64,000 bases of DNA from Bolinopsis microptera (lineage: Eukaryota; Ctenophora; Tentaculata; Lobata; Bolinopsidae), in the NCBI RefSeq assembly GCF_026151205.1, contig NC_087078.1, positions 3,252,175-3,316,174 of the forward strand. Reading direction: 5' to 3'. This document shows positions 49,429 to 63,298 of the stretch, in pieces (position 1 is the stretch's first letter; each line of letters opens with the position of its first letter). The position numbers were made by a program, and so were the translations under genes. The notes under the pieces are model-generated. The model made no database searches. It was not told the origin of the DNA and saw only the letters and a list, made by a program, of their open reading frames with translations.

Positions 49429-49592
49429 AAATGCAGAAACAAAAATCCAACTCGAGCATAACTAAAACAAGTAGCAACTTTAATTCTTTAAACTTAGTCT
49501 CCAGGAGTGAAACAATAAGGAATGTAATAAACATCCCACAGTCCATTACCATACATGACGACTACGAATACAGGAGGACCATCCTCAGGAGG
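49428..49592 (+). CDS. Possible exon of an unidentified gene
   Basis: The frame runs on from the foldback arm. It has a hydrophilic composition unlike random AT-rich sequence (QMQKQKSNSS, SLNLVSRSETIRNVINIPQS, HDDYEYRRTILRR) and a potential donor GGAG/GTGTGAGT near 49592. No acceptor or partner exon was identified, so this is weak evidence. Confidence 0.25.
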
Positions 49593-49599
49593 TGTGAGT

Positions 49600-51840
49600 T
49601 GTCGAGGTGGAACAATTAACTTAATTACCATGTCCTACTTTGTTATAGAGCTGGATTTGACTCTACAAATTCACAAATGACACCGCAGGGGTCGAGTAGA
49701 ACATTGGCTCGCGATCTTTTATTATTTTAAATTGAGCGGATCTGACGACCTAAACGAGGGGGGGATGTCTGTTTGGAACCTTTATTAGTTATTATAGGGC
49801 TCAGGACGGGACAGTTTGAAGTTTTTATAGAGGATCTATAGGGCGTCAGGGACGGAACCTTATAGTTATTATAGAGGATCAGGAGTCGACACGTACGGGT
49901 TGTAAGCACAATTTCAGCGTTTGTCTGTCTTGATCCTGTACAATGAAAAGATAATGAGAGTGTTCTGACAGCGATTTTGATTCTGGATTGGTCTGTCTAT
50001 TTTTAGGGTGGTCATTGGAATATTGTAATTATTGCGCTCCAAGTCATAGTTATATAGGTCTTCAGTCAGATGACATTCAAATTTACTTAATTCAAGATGC
50101 TGCAGTCAATGTGATGCTGAACATGCCAATTCTAGTGAGACAATTCGATGAGGACATGAGCACCATGATATGCTTCTTCTTTGGTTTCATACAATTAAAT
50201 TGGTCATATCTAATTCAAAATGCTTTAGATATACCTCTTCGAGGTATTAACCAATTCATCGCATTAGACTAAGTAGGTAACTCCGATCTGTCTCATAAAC
50301 TGTGTCCCTAGGAGTATCCGCAATGCGGATATTTTTTCATAAGTTTGTGTCACTTTTTTAGAGTGGCATTATTGTCACGTGACATGTAAGAACTAGAGAA
50401 AATATGCGGGCTACGTCAGAGCCCTACTAGTTTTGTGGGCAATTAATGGCCAGGTTGGAGTTGATTATCACGTGATCTGCGATTTTATACAACACGTGGG
50501 GGGGGGGGCCGCATATTCTGAGATAATATTTCTACATTATTGCATGCATCTCTGGCGTTAGCGTGATCAACTTCTTTATCGTGTGATGGATTTAGGATTT
50601 ATTTTTTGTGGTTGACCTATAATACTGGCTTGGAAATCGGATATTGCTTACCACCTTTATTTATTAATTTGTTCAGTCAAAAGCCAAATCGAAATATCAA
50701 GGGCTTTGTGGAATTGAAGATTCTATGTCTATGTATGTCCTATGTAATTGCATATCTATTGTTTCTCTGCCTAGTCAAAGTAACGTCAGCCAAAGGAAAT
50801 CATATGCTTTTTTGATCCGTCCTGTAACCTGTATTTATTCTGTATATAATTACCGTTATATTACAGGGTTAGTTTTGGGTTAATTTGAGAGTTTGCAGTT
50901 GTAGGTAAATGGGCTCGATGGCTGAGTGGAGGAAGTATCATTGACGAAAGTGCTGAAGGGTGTGTTAGCAGGTTGTTTCTCGTTAATGTCTTGTTACCAA
51001 GAACCGTGACGGTCCAATTTCGGAGCGCGTCGTGGTTAGGTTATATTACACTTCTAAAAGGGTGTGTGGCTATTCTATTGCTGGCATTCGTCAGTGGTAG
51101 GCTCACAGGGACTCGTCAATTCAGTCTAGAGAGTCAGCGTTGGGGGTTTAATCCATTGGGGATTTTGTTTTGCGCGCTGCATTTATAACTGTTTGTGGTG
51201 GGTCAGTTTTTGTTGGGTTGGTGTGTTTGAGGTTTCGTCTGGGGGGTTCGTTAGGTGGGTTTACGGTGTTTTGTGACCTAGCTTTGTATTTATTCGGCTA
51301 ATCGAAACAGTTCTCTGTTATTTCGTTACATGTATTTTCCTTTTTTTATCCCGTACAATTATAGTCTCACATTTGCTTTAGTGCACTTTATTCAAGTCGA
51401 GATTATTTTAATAAAACTCGGCGAAGTATTTTTTCAAATTTAATTACAGAGGCGTGGTTTGAGCTTCAGGTTTTTTAAATTTATAATTTTTATTCACCAT
51501 GCAAGTATGCCGTGCGATAAGACTAACTTTGGAGGGGACCGGTTTTTGATTCGTATACTTTTTTAGAAATAGTATTTTGTAAGCGTTATGGTGTTACTGG
51601 GTATGAACATATTCTTTATACCAGCTCATTTGTTTGTGGTAACGTTTTCGATAACCCATTAATTCTAAAAAAGGAGCGGTTTTTTTTAGTATCCAGTGTG
51701 ATATATGATCGTCGGCATGGCCAGGCAGCCATTACGAATCACTTCTAGTTAGATATAACCAATCACTCTGAGCTACTTTCCACTCGTGACCTCAAGGGGG
51801 TATCATACAGACCGGGTATGAAGACGGTGTAACGTGGTTG
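49600..51840. other. Non-genic stretch
   Basis: No supported gene. Open frames of 69-94 codons (49988-50272, 50606-50815, 50973-51188) lack splice context or recognisable motifs. A run of about nine G lies at 50500-50508. GGCTGAGTGG near 50922 resembles a tRNA A-box but no B-box follows. Confidence 0.5.
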
Positions 51841-51845
51841 AGCAG

Positions 51846-54800
51846 GAGAGAGAGAGAGAGCGAGAGAGAGAGAGAGAGAGAAGAAAAGAAAGAGAAGCAA
51901 AGCAAAACAACACAGAAGAAAAACAGACGACACAAAAGAAAAAGAGGAAAGATCAGAATAAAAAGGTTTATCATACTAGATAAGGGAGAAAAGCTAGGCA
52001 GTCGAAAAATAAGAGGAAACGAGAGGGAACAACATGAAAGAAAGGACAGAAGAAAAAAGGAAAACAAAGAACGTAAGCAAGCGTAGAGGAGGACGTAGTA
52101 AGACAAGAAACATCCAGCAGAGAAGTAGGTAGGGAAAAGATATAGAAGAGAGAGGGAGAGATTCTTGTATGAGTAGGGAGTAACAAAAAGAGGTGATTAC
52201 ACAAAATTTGAGCAGCCTAAGTAAAGAAACAGAGAGACAGAAACGGCAGATAAAAGAGACAAGAGTAGCGAGAAAGAGACGAAAAGAAGAAGCATAGACG
52301 AGAACAAGAAAAAGAGGAAACGAGACGGAAGGAGAAGAAACAAAAGGAAAGGACACAACAGAAAAAAAGAGCCAAACAGAGGAAGAGAAATCATAGAAAA
52401 AGAGATAAAAGAATAAGAAAGACAGAAAGAGAGAGTGATAAAGCAGAAGAGCAAGGAAAAAGAGAGACGAAAAGTAAACGAGAGCGAAAAGGGACAATAC
52501 GACAGTACACGTAGGAATAGAGACGAGAAAGAAACAAGAGAAGTCATCAAAAGTAAAAAGAAGAAACGTAGGGACAGATAGAATACAAGAAGAGGAAGAA
52601 ACAGAAAAAGAAAAAAACAGAAGAAAGCCGACAAAGCAATAAAAAAGAAGAAGCAGACGGTAAGAACCGAACAGCCAAAAAAAGAAGTCACAAAAACTAA
52701 GGAAAAGCATAGAAAAGCATAGGAGACATATTAAGAGCAGGAGAGCTTCACATAGTACAAAGAAAAAAATAGCAGAAGATTAGCCAGAAAAACCTATATA
52801 GCGGCTAAGAAAAAGGAAGAAGACAGAAGAATGAGAGAAAAAGATAAAGCAAAGAAGCAAGAAGGAGAGAAAAAAGAAGAAGGATAAAAGAGAGAAAGAG
52901 AGAGAAACTTGAGGAAGGACAGAGAGGGGAAAGAAAAGAGTAAATTAGAATAGGTAAGTAACTAGAACGAAAGAGAAAGACGACAGAAAGGAAGCATAAA
53001 ACAGGAGGGAGAGAGTGGATAGAAAAAGGCATAGGGATGGAAACGAAGGACCGGGTGACGGGAACGGAGAACAAGAAAGAGAAGGAGGAGAAACTAAGTG
53101 AAGAGATGGCGCAAGAAGGCGGGAGGGGAGGTCAGGGGAGATGGCGAGGGAGTAGGGGAGAGGGTGGGCGGACCGGGTGTAGAAGTGGGTAGTAAGGATC
53201 GAACGCGTTGAGTCTAGGAAAAGAGAAGCAAAGGGTGGCCGAAGCGCCAGGTAAGAGAAGGGTGTGTCGTGAGAAGGGAAGAAGTGCCTAGGGGGTAATT
53301 GTCGAGCAAAGGAGGAGGGGGAGCCAGGGCGCGATGGGGGAGCATGGAAAGGTGATCAGGGAAAAGCAGAGTGAAAAGGGGAAAGGAAGAGGTAGAAGGG
53401 AGGGAGACGAGATAAAGCGGAGACTCGCCGAAAAGGGGTCCGAGGCACAAAGAACGAGGACAAGAGAGGCAGAGACGACGAGGGGTGCAAGACAAGAGAG
53501 AAGAGGGGAAAAGTAGAGACAAGGGAAGGAGGGGTGGAGAATGAGCAGGAAGGAGTCGAAAGAGGACAATGGCGACAAGTAAGAAGAACAGAAGAGCGGA
53601 GTGGGCGAGCAGAGAGGAGGGGGGGGAAACCGGGGTAGGGGAAAGTGCGAGAGGGGCACGAGGAAGGAAAGAAGAGGAGATAGAAAGTGGAGGAGAAGGA
53701 GAAATCTTATTGAAAAAAAGAGAAAGAGAAGTCGCGGGCGAAAGTACAGGGAGCGGGGAGAGGGAAAGCTAAGCAAGGAGAGTGCGTAGTAAGAGCGAGA
53801 GGAGATGGAGAGAGGCACGTCGGCAGCGTAAAGCGGAAAGTCAGGAAGAGGGGGGAACAGAGGAGGGGAAGAGGATGAGAGAGCCTAGGGAGAGGTAGGA
53901 GAGAAGTGGGGGAACTAAGAGGAGGCTGAACCCGAGGAGGGGAAAGGCCGAGGGAGAAAGGGAATATAGGAACGTGGTCAGGACGCGAGCTGCGGAGAGC
54001 GAGAGAGAAGTTGGATAAGGGGGAAGGAAAGACGACAAAGACAACAACTAAAAAAAGAGAGGAATACACACAAAACACAGGGAGAAGATAACGAGGAGAG
54101 AGGGGAATGAACAAATTACGATTAGGATAGATAACCAAAGAAAGAAAGAATAAATAGGGCGGGGGAGGGGGAAAAAAAATAAAGAAAAAAAAAAAAGAAG
54201 AGAAAAAACGCCGATGGTGGAAACCAATGTGAAAAATAACCACAATAAAAAAGAGTAAAAGAAGAGGAAGACAAGAAAAAAAAAAAGGAGATACAAACAA
54301 CCAGAGCAGAAGATAATAAAGCAGAAAAAAAAAGCAAAAAACAAAAAACAATGAAGAGTAGGAAAAGAGGCGGAAAGAAACGAAGATGCAAGAGAGAAAA
54401 AACAGCATAAAAAAAAGGAAAAAGCGTGGGAAAGAACGCACAGATAGAAAGAAAGAGGAGCAGAATCAGAAGACAGAGAGAAGGGGGGCAAGAAGAGAAA
54501 AAACAAGAAGAGGGGTGGAGTAAGAAACAAAAGAAAAGGAGGTGGAGAAAGCAGGAAGGGATCGGAGAGAGGAGGTCGGAGAGCAAGAAAGGAACAATGA
54601 GGGGGGAAGGAGTGAGAAGAGAAGAAACCAAAGAGGGACAGCTAGCTAAAGACAGAATGACAGGGGGCATGAACAACGAAAGCAACAAAACAACACGCCA
54701 ACGGGGAAAAACAAGGAAAGAGAACCAACAAGGCGGACAAGAGAGAGGAAGAAGAAAAAGCCCAGAGAAGAAGAAAACCAAAGAAAAAAGAAGCGAGGCA

Positions 54801-54875
54801 GACAAAAGAAAAAACAAAGCAGCAAAGGAGGAAGGGGGATACCGAACTACAGGAGGCACCGAAGGGGAGCTACCC
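51846..54875. repeat. About 3 kb of degenerate polypurine sequence
   Basis: The plus strand is almost entirely A and G, starting with near-pure (GA)n at 51846-51880. It is not a simple repeat. It drifts between A-rich (52000-52800, 54050-54420) and G-rich (53100-53990, with GGGGAGG-like runs) segments. The many long open frames on both strands are composition artefacts. Confidence 0.93.
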
Positions 54876-55190
<315 letters not shown>

Positions 55191-56771
55191 TCTTCCCACT
55201 CACTGTACCCGGCCATGGAGACTGGAGAATGGAGAGGTAGATCATGATGTTATTAGCAGTTGAGAGATTGAGGAGGGAGGGGGGGGGGGTAACCAAGCGA
55301 CATTATCTAACTCATTATATAATATTATTACTATCTGCAGAAAACGTCTAGACTCTACTAGAATATTACCTTGCCCTCATATACCAGGTACATCGACATT
55401 ACGGGCCTCAATCCTGTCTCAAATTGTATTTATTAGCTAGTGTGTGCAAGTTATGTAACATTTCATAGCTCATGTCTTATTTGGTGTTTGATTTGAGTTA
55501 TATAAACATTAGGTGGAAATTCCCCATATGAGCTTAACATTACCAGAATGCCAAAACAATCGAAATCTCGAGATACCCGCAATCCATGGTTTTTTCCTTA
55601 TACTAAACTCCGAGTGGTATTTCGGGGTACTATGTACCTGTGGTACAATGTGATATATTTATAGAGTTGGGATCAACATGCTGAAGGTTAGGATCATACT
55701 GGATCTGATTGTGTTAGCTTTTAATTCTGTTAATTAGCACATGTACCCGAAACTGTTTGTTGAGGTGTTTGCATAAATCCCTGTTGGTTACGGTGTGTTT
55801 CATGTTTAATTGTAACTTTTGGAAACCATCAACAGTGCAAGCATCGGGACACGGAGCTTTGTGGCAATCGGCATATGTAAGATTTGGAGCCAGGGAAGGA
55901 GCAGCTTTCAAAATGGATACGGCCACATGTCTCGGAATTATATATCGGCCACATGTCCGGTTTAGAATCTCGATTGCATGACTGATTTTTTACTGTCCAT
56001 GTCCATTCTCAATCCTCTGTAGCTCCTCTAGCTTAAAATGTAACGGACGAGAATCATGATTTTATAACCCGGTTATAAAATGATGCTTCTTGTCGCAGAG
56101 TCGCAGCGTCTAACAGCTGATATCTAGTTTCCCTTGAAATATTGTATCTAGTTGTCATCAATATGGTCAGAAAAATAGAATGCAGTAAGCAAAAATAGTA
56201 CTTGCATGCAAACTGTTGAGTAGTTCATAGTTTGCTGTGTTATAGCAGTTACAGTTTGATGTTGTTATTCATGAACATTTATATATTTAAATAATGCTTC
56301 TGTATTACTAATTAAGTGATCATCAACCAGATAACTTTCGTTTTTGGTCTGAGTCTGGGGGTATAAACCGCCTTCCCCCTCCCCTCCCCCTAATTTATAT
56401 AATACTTTAACTTCACTAGATGACTCTAGTTAACATGGGAAAAGCAATCGTAAAACTGAAGCGGAGGCAAGTCAGACTTGGGTGAAATAACAGAATTTCC
56501 GGTGAATGAGCTACGAGAATGGTTATTAGGTTCCTGATCGACTGTCATCAAGACTGCCCACACTCACAGTGGAGGTGTTCAAGAAGATATACGGAAACTT
56601 CTTTCCTTTGGAGACGCTGCAAAAAAAAAACTCTCTGAGATGTCTTCTGCAACTTCAATGCTAACAAGGCGGATGTTGATTTCTGGTCGTATATCATGCG
56701 ATTGTCGGTTACTAATTCAAGGTTTGCTTGAGCAGAAAAGCTTCTGTGAGTGTTGAGTATGATTGTGTGTT
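55191..56771. other. Non-genic stretch
   Basis: No gene supported. Holds a G run at 55279-55289 and AT-rich sequence with no recognisable motif. Confidence 0.5.
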
Positions 56772-56976
56772 CAGTGGCGTACGAAGGTATTAGCAAAAAA
56801 CTCGCGTTTTTGATCTAGGAACACATTTTTTAGAAATTTTTACCAGCGTATCCTCTAATATCACCTAATTTGTTTCTATTTTAGTGAGGGGCGCCAAAAG
56901 GGGGAAGGGCCGCCAACAGGGGGGAGCATTTTCGGGGGGCGGGTGGGGGCGGGCGCCAACGCACGTTACGCCACTG
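56772..56976. mobile_element. hAT-like MITE
   Basis: 205 bp bounded by CAGTGGCGTACGAAGG and its inverse ending GTTACGCCACTG, a terminus typical of hAT elements. The interior is G-rich (GGGGGGCGGGTGGGGGCGGG). The flanking 8-mers do not match, so the target duplication has decayed or the boundaries are off by a few bases. Confidence 0.65.
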
Positions 56977-58331
56977 AGAGGGGTGATATCAGCTTTTACA
57001 GGATTTGCTCTAGAGATGATATGCTGGAGGAGGGTTATCTATCTACTTATCTATAAAATGGCGGGTAATGTGGTCATGAACGAAGCAATGAAGCATACGT
57101 GATCACGAACGATTACATGGTGGATAAGGACTTAACACAGCGCCGAGAGTATGTTAGGTATCCGAAGTTGTGTGGGGTTGTAGTGCGACCCTTTTGAGGA
57201 GCTCGATAATGAGGCTTTGGAGTTTCTAGGGAATCGAAAATTGGGAAAAGCTCGGTAATTGGTTGTTCAGGGAGTTTCTGGAAAAGAGATTTGTTCTTTT
57301 TGTTAAACTGTTGGTATTGTTAAAACTGGATAACTATATAAGAACAATTTGTTTTATTAAATGTGTAATCGATTCATGATCTTGGATGTGAATAAGGCTA
57401 AATGATAGATGAATCAAAAGAAGCTAACTTTACCATAAAAGTAAGAGTATCTAAGGAGTATAACTTGATGCGTTTCAAATGTGTTATTTTTTTAGATAAA
57501 CATCATGTGAAATGAGGCACTAATAAAACCGAAACAAATTCTTAATACGGTACTTCAATTTTTAAAACGGTCGGAAGTCCTATTAACATACGGAAACAAG
57601 GCAAACATGTTCCCTGATATCATCAAAGTATAGCCAATATAATAAAAATTACATATAATATTATCCGATGGCACAAAACGTGTCGTGTTAAATTCCAAGA
57701 CGGAGCTGTTAGATACAATAACTCCGTCAACCTCCATGAGGCTTGTAATCAATCGCCAAACCGTTCATTTCAAAACATAAAACACAAGAATAATTATCAC
57801 AAGACTTATATCAGCGTGTTTGGATTAAATTAAACGCCGTCTGGTTGCAGTAGAGGACATCAAGACAAAATAAATATCACATGAACGTCCCATAACCACC
57901 AATCCTCATCTAGGTTCATGCCGCGAAGAAACGAGTTTCAAAGTAAATGGAAGGCTGATTCAAAGATTCATCAGTTATCTGATGGCCCTAGCTACACGCT
58001 TTGGTATGTAACACTTTAAATTATATACGCAAAGACCCACGCGTAGAATGGCCATGAATATGATTGAGTGTTGGAGATGATAAAACGTGATCGGTCTAAT
58101 AACTGGCATAGTTCCAAGTCAATAGTAACATATGCCACGGTTATGATTGAGAAAAATGTAAATGATTAGTTGGGCGTACCAATATGATTATTAAGCTTTC
58201 AAGACTCAGACTCTCAATGATCTGAATTGTAACTAACTGCTCGTTATTGTAAATTATATACCAGGTCTACAGAATGTGGTTCAATCTATTTAAGTGTTGA
58301 TTGTACATTGGAAAGCTTAAAGTTAAGACTA
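56977..58331. other. Non-genic stretch
   Basis: AT-rich, no supported exon or repeat. Confidence 0.5.
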
Positions 58332-59065
58332 GATGTGGATACTGGGGGGATGTGATCATTGTTTGTTACGTTTTAGTGGCGCCTCTATTAAGCGGTCAAA
58401 GGATGGTGATCATTGTTTGTTTACGTTTTAGGTGGCGCCTCTATTAAGAAGGTTGAAGATGTGATGCAAATTTTAGTATTATCGAAGGCTTGTAAACTTG
58501 TTACGCCTTCTTGTTACACCCTTTGAAGGTCCCGATTTATTTTCTGAACGGAAAGCTCAAATATAACCGAGAAATCGACTTCGTATTACTAATTTTGATG
58601 ACTGGTTTCTGAACTAAAATTGCACGAAAAAATCGATTTAACTGGTTTCAGAAAGTATAAAAACACTTCATAATCCCTCAAATTGATGTTTTATAGTTAA
58701 TTACGACGGCATCAAGCAAATATATTTTGAATCCTTCGGTTCTACTCATGACCTAGGGAGTTAAGCTGAAACCGAAAGAGCGAGGCAAATCCTCACCTTA
58801 ATGATCAACCTGGTACTAACACATTTTCAGATAGAATTGTTCTTTGCGATACGGTTTATTGCCTACTTTGCACTTGTGTGAAGACCAGAGTACGAAAACC
58901 TACTCGCAGTAAGCAACTCAATTTTGGTGACTGTTCCTCACGGAACATTCTGATCCTGCAACATAACTACAGGAGATCGTATCCTTAACAAATTTAACAG
59001 GTATTCACAATTTCAGAGCAGAGCATGATTACATGTCAAAGAAACATAATAATGTAGGTTACGAT
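58332..59065 (+). mobile_element. Decayed E2 copy with trace of the 90-codon ORF region
   Basis: Shares GATGTGGATACTGG, TTTTAGGTGGCGCCTCTATT, CCTTCGGTTCTACTCATGAC and the region equivalent to 27300-27640, with many 1-2 base indels. A short internal duplication of the GATCATTGTTTG block lies near 58350-58440. The oldest-looking copy in the window. Confidence 0.75.
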
Positions 59066-59899
59066 CACACAATAATATAACATCTACTAACAGCTGATTA
59101 TATTTATGTTTCGCTAACGGTAAAGGCAAAGTTGGAAAATAGATTTACAAACCAGCGCAAAGAAAACCAAGACAAGTGAAGATGGAATTGAAATTTGTTT
59201 TTTTAGTTGGATATTAGTTCTTATTTCTTGGTTCCATGCTATACCGCATTTTTCTTGATTTCATCAGAATTGGCCCCACAAGTAGGAAGTAAAATAAGGA
59301 CCTCTGTTCAAATCAAAATAGATTCAAAATATTCGGACAACTCAAAATAATAACAAAATCTGATTGGCAGTCACGCTGCACGTGACTGCCCGCACGTGAC
59401 TGTGCGCGTCCAATGGACGTAATGAAGGAAATTTGTTATGGTTATCGCAGGAGAGATCACGTTTAGAGTGCGTCTCTCTGATTAGACCACGTCACTGCAC
59501 ACGTGACTGTGCAGAGCCAATAGGGTGCTATGTAACTTGTGTAAGGTGTGTACGCTAGGTGCGTGTAAGGGACATCTAATTTACTATTAAACACAGCTGG
59601 CCGGCAGAGAATTGAAAATATAAGGATTTTTTATGGATGAAAATCGAAGCGAAAACCTTGTAACCCTATGTTTTCGAGTACGCTGAACAAGATTAAACTG
59701 GTTATAATTATCATACTCAAGGGCAAATTGCTTTAAAATGTACTTGAATGTCATAGATGCTATTATACGCTTTAACCGGCTTATCGTGTGGCACCAGTCT
59801 CTCTCGCCACTATAGTTCTCAGCTTAATTATTATCGGGCTCATGAAGGAAAGATCTCGAGCTCAGAAGACGAATACCCTTTTCCCAAATATTTGCTAAC
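59066..59899. other. Non-genic stretch upstream of the LINE fragment
   Basis: Contains CACGTGACTG repeats in both orientations near 59375-59520; otherwise nothing recognised. The 5' end of the LINE cannot be placed precisely. Confidence 0.5.
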
Positions 59900-61267
59900 A
59901 TTAACGAATATTTGGGATTAAGGAACTGTCTCACTAGACTTGAGATTTTAAACTGTCTCAAAAAATTGAAGAACCACAAAAGTGCTGGGATTGACGAAAT
60001 CTCTAATGAGCAGTTAAAGTATGGGGCAAGTGGTCTTGTGGATAGGATGGAGAAATTGTTCTCAAAAGTTTGGAATTCAGAAGCAGTGCCTGACGACTGG
60101 TTGAAAGGCATCGTGATAATTGTACCAAAGAAGGGTGATACCTCTCATTGCTCCTATAATAGGGGGATCACTCTAAGATCTACAGCATCTAAACTGTATC
60201 AAATCATCATATTACAACGCATGAGTGACGGTTTAGAAAGTTTGCTACGAGACAATCAGTGTGGGTTTAGAAAGAAAAGATCATGCATTGATCAGATTTA
60301 TTCACTCCGCACTATTATACATAACTGCATTGAATATAATCTCCCCCTGTATGTAAATTTTGTGGACTTCAAGGCAGCTTTTGATTCTATCGACAGGAAT
60401 TATATTTGGAAAGCTTTCAGTCATTATGGCCTGCCATGTAAATACATTCGAATAATACAGGCATTCTTTAATGGAACTGTCAGTGCTGTTAGACACAATG
60501 GTGAACTATGAGAATGGTTTGAAGTAAGTTCAGGCAGTGGCCAAGGAGACATTCAGGATCCCCCACTTTTTAATGTCTGCCTCAATGTGGCTGCTGAGAG
60601 AACAGAAAGCAAAAAAGTGGTGTCCCACGGAGCGGTTCTTCAAAGATCTATCAGTCCGCTTGTTGATGATATCACTGTGTTAGATACAGACTATGCAGAT
60701 GACATGGCTGCACTGGATAACAGCGAGGAAGGTCTTCAAGAAACAACTGACCTTTTGTGTATGTATGGTGCCCAGGGAGGTATCAGATTCAATGGTAAAA
60801 AAGACTGAGGCTATGGTCATTGGTAAAGCAACCTCTCAACGGCCATACACGAAAGAAGCCACAGTGAACATCACTGTTGAAGACACGCCAGTGCAGCAAG
60901 TTAGTGATTTTACGTACTTAGGTACAATTATCTCCAGCGACGGTACTATCGACCCAGGCACGTAGCCAGGGGGGGGGGCTAGGGGGGCGGCAGCCCCCCC
61001 CCCGGAAAAAATCGAACCCCAGAAAAAAGATTAGTCCCCATGGTCGCCTGGTAACTGGGCTGTGTTTATGACTGCAGTCAGTCAAAGATTTGAACTGTGG
61101 ATTAGTAAATATATGTCATTAAATCCAAGCAAACATTCTAGAAGACTTCTATAGACTATAATTATAGTCAATAGTGTCCCCTAGACCGTAGGAAATGTAA
61201 AAATCTTAAGACGATGAGGCCTGAGTAAGTCGTAAATTCTGATTGGAGAATGCAGATTGCTGTTGTG

Positions 61268-63298
61268 AAAGGACCAGTTAACTGAAAAATTTGTAGTCTC
61301 CAATTTGGCTAAGATTTAAATCAGCTGTGACAAACTGGTAAAGAATCGTATCGCCGAAAGAACCAACTCTCTAGCGTACGTGTAACGCGTGTTATTGCAA
61401 TAATAAGCTGTGGCCTCGTGACGTCATAAAGTCCCTCAGTGCGTGCTTGCATAGCGTAATTTACATTACAAATGTTTATCATCGTCAATAAAACACGTGT
61501 AACTCACTCAAATTTTAGAATTATGACTATTACCCTAGTTCTCCAAAATCCTTATAGTTTTGGCTATCATCCTAACTAAAGGAATAGCTGATTGGATGTA
61601 CAGTGCTCACGTCATGATTTTAAACAGTGATATAGGTTCTTGAACAGTGGCGGGTGAATGTACGGTTAGAAAGTTTCTGCTATTACAACTTATGTCATAT
61701 GTGATAATTTTGGATTGTTTTCATTGCTTAATTACACAAGCAGGGAGACTGTACCGATTATTTTTCCCCAGTCCATGAAACTCTAACGAATTTAGAAAGG
61801 ATACAGATAAGTAGGAGTTTGTTCAATTCCGAGAGCAATTATATTTATAGCATAGCGAAATTTCTAACTTTAATCTGCAAGTGTCTGCCAGTACAGGAGA
61901 CAAGAAGTCTGGCTACTTTACGGCCGTTCCTCTGGGACCATTAGTAGAAGTATCTTCTATCAGAACAGTGCCGTGGGAACAGAATTCCCGCCAAAATACC
62001 CGGTCTACCAAATAGTAAAATTACTGATTGGAGGTGTATATGGTGTGAGGTGTGTTTTGAATTAGACTTCCGGCTTACCTAGTTGTTATCCTAATTGCAT
62101 TATCATCGGTGCATAACATAAATAAACTACTGGTAAGTTTAAATACCAAGTGCAAACGTGTTCAGTCGATCGACCCACTGAACAACTATAGAATTTCCAA
62201 GACCCTATTATTCTCTGGCCATATATTACGGCACGATCGATTGTTAGATGGCTAAATGACCAACGTTAATCTATACAATTCTAAAACTAAGAGCTAGCAC
62301 TTTAATCTAAAAATACCTTTTTTATATTACTCCTGATTTTTACATTTCACGTAAAACATTGTCGCCAGAGGTTGATCATGGACACTAACAGCTTAATTTG
62401 AGATAAATGACTTATGAGTTTCTCTAAAGTTAACTCTAAAGTTGTGTAGTCCAGTCATTTATGGACATTTATGGAAATGAACCTGCAAATGTTCTAATAC
62501 TCACGAAACTTTGCACAGACCTTCCCGAAGTTATGATTAAACGATTTTCGTTTGGAGACATCTTTTTGACAGTGGAGAAAACCCAGGAGGGCCACGCCCA
62601 TATTGACCCAATAACGTAACCGACTCCTTGCTTCTGAAGGTCGTAGAGACTTCAAAATAGGCTTGAACGAAGCCGCATATGCATGTTTATATAGGAGTTA
62701 TTGAGCAACACATGGCCTAAAATCCTTACTTTTCGATAAATTCGCCAAAAACCATTTTGGGCGTGGTGCTAAGCCCATTTTCGATATGATCGTGATGGAG
62801 TCTTCAGACAGGATGCAAAAGAACCGCAATTAGCATATTAATATATGACTTACGAACAAACATATGCCTTAAAGTGCTTACTTTTTCAGTTATTGGCGAA
62901 AAACTGATTTTCGGTTCCAGAAATCCTGCAAAACTATGGGTATCTGGTTAATTGGGTTATGAAGGTCCTAAAGGTTTTTGAATGTGTGCAAATTGTGCAG
63001 AATGGCCATGTTTATATACAACTTATGAAGCAACATGTACCCTAAATTACTTACTTTTCGAGTTATTCGGGGGAAAAGATAGTATTATGTCCATTTTTTA
63101 CCTGTAAAATACAGTCTCACGAGCTACTCTGCGCGCAAGAGGGACTTTATGACGTCATCGCCAAAATAATACAAACGCTATTTACACGCGTTAGAGAGCA
63201 GTTAGAGATTTAGGAATTTCGACTCGTTGCTTAGTTTGCTATTTGTCACAATCTGTCAAAATATGAGGATAACTTTTTTTTCAGTTAACTGGTCCTTT
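61268..63298. mobile_element. Inverted-repeat element nested inside the hAT-like element
   Basis: AAAGGACCAGTTAACTGAAA at 61268 and its inverse at 63279-63298 begin arms of about 190 bp that continue inwards to GACGTCATAAAGTCCCTC (about 61418) and GAGGGACTTTATGACGTC (about 63140). No clear target duplication. It could also be an internal part of the hAT-like element, but the arms start about 310 bp from either hAT end. Confidence 0.7.
62500..63065. repeat. Three diverged tandem units of about 170 bp
   Basis: Each unit has a TATATAGGAGTTATTGAGCA-like block, then ACATG..CCTAAA..TTACTTTTCG and a GCGAAAAAC-like tail, at about 62680, 62845 and 63010. They are related to the arms of the foldback at 48934-49428. 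Confidence 0.65.

Noticed and set aside
49988..50272. 94-codon plus-strand frame
   Set aside because: No recognisable motif, no splice context and composition typical of AT-rich random sequence.
50915..50985. tRNA-like GGCTGAGTGG
   Set aside because: No B-box, no acceptor stem pairing and no anticodon arm could be drawn.
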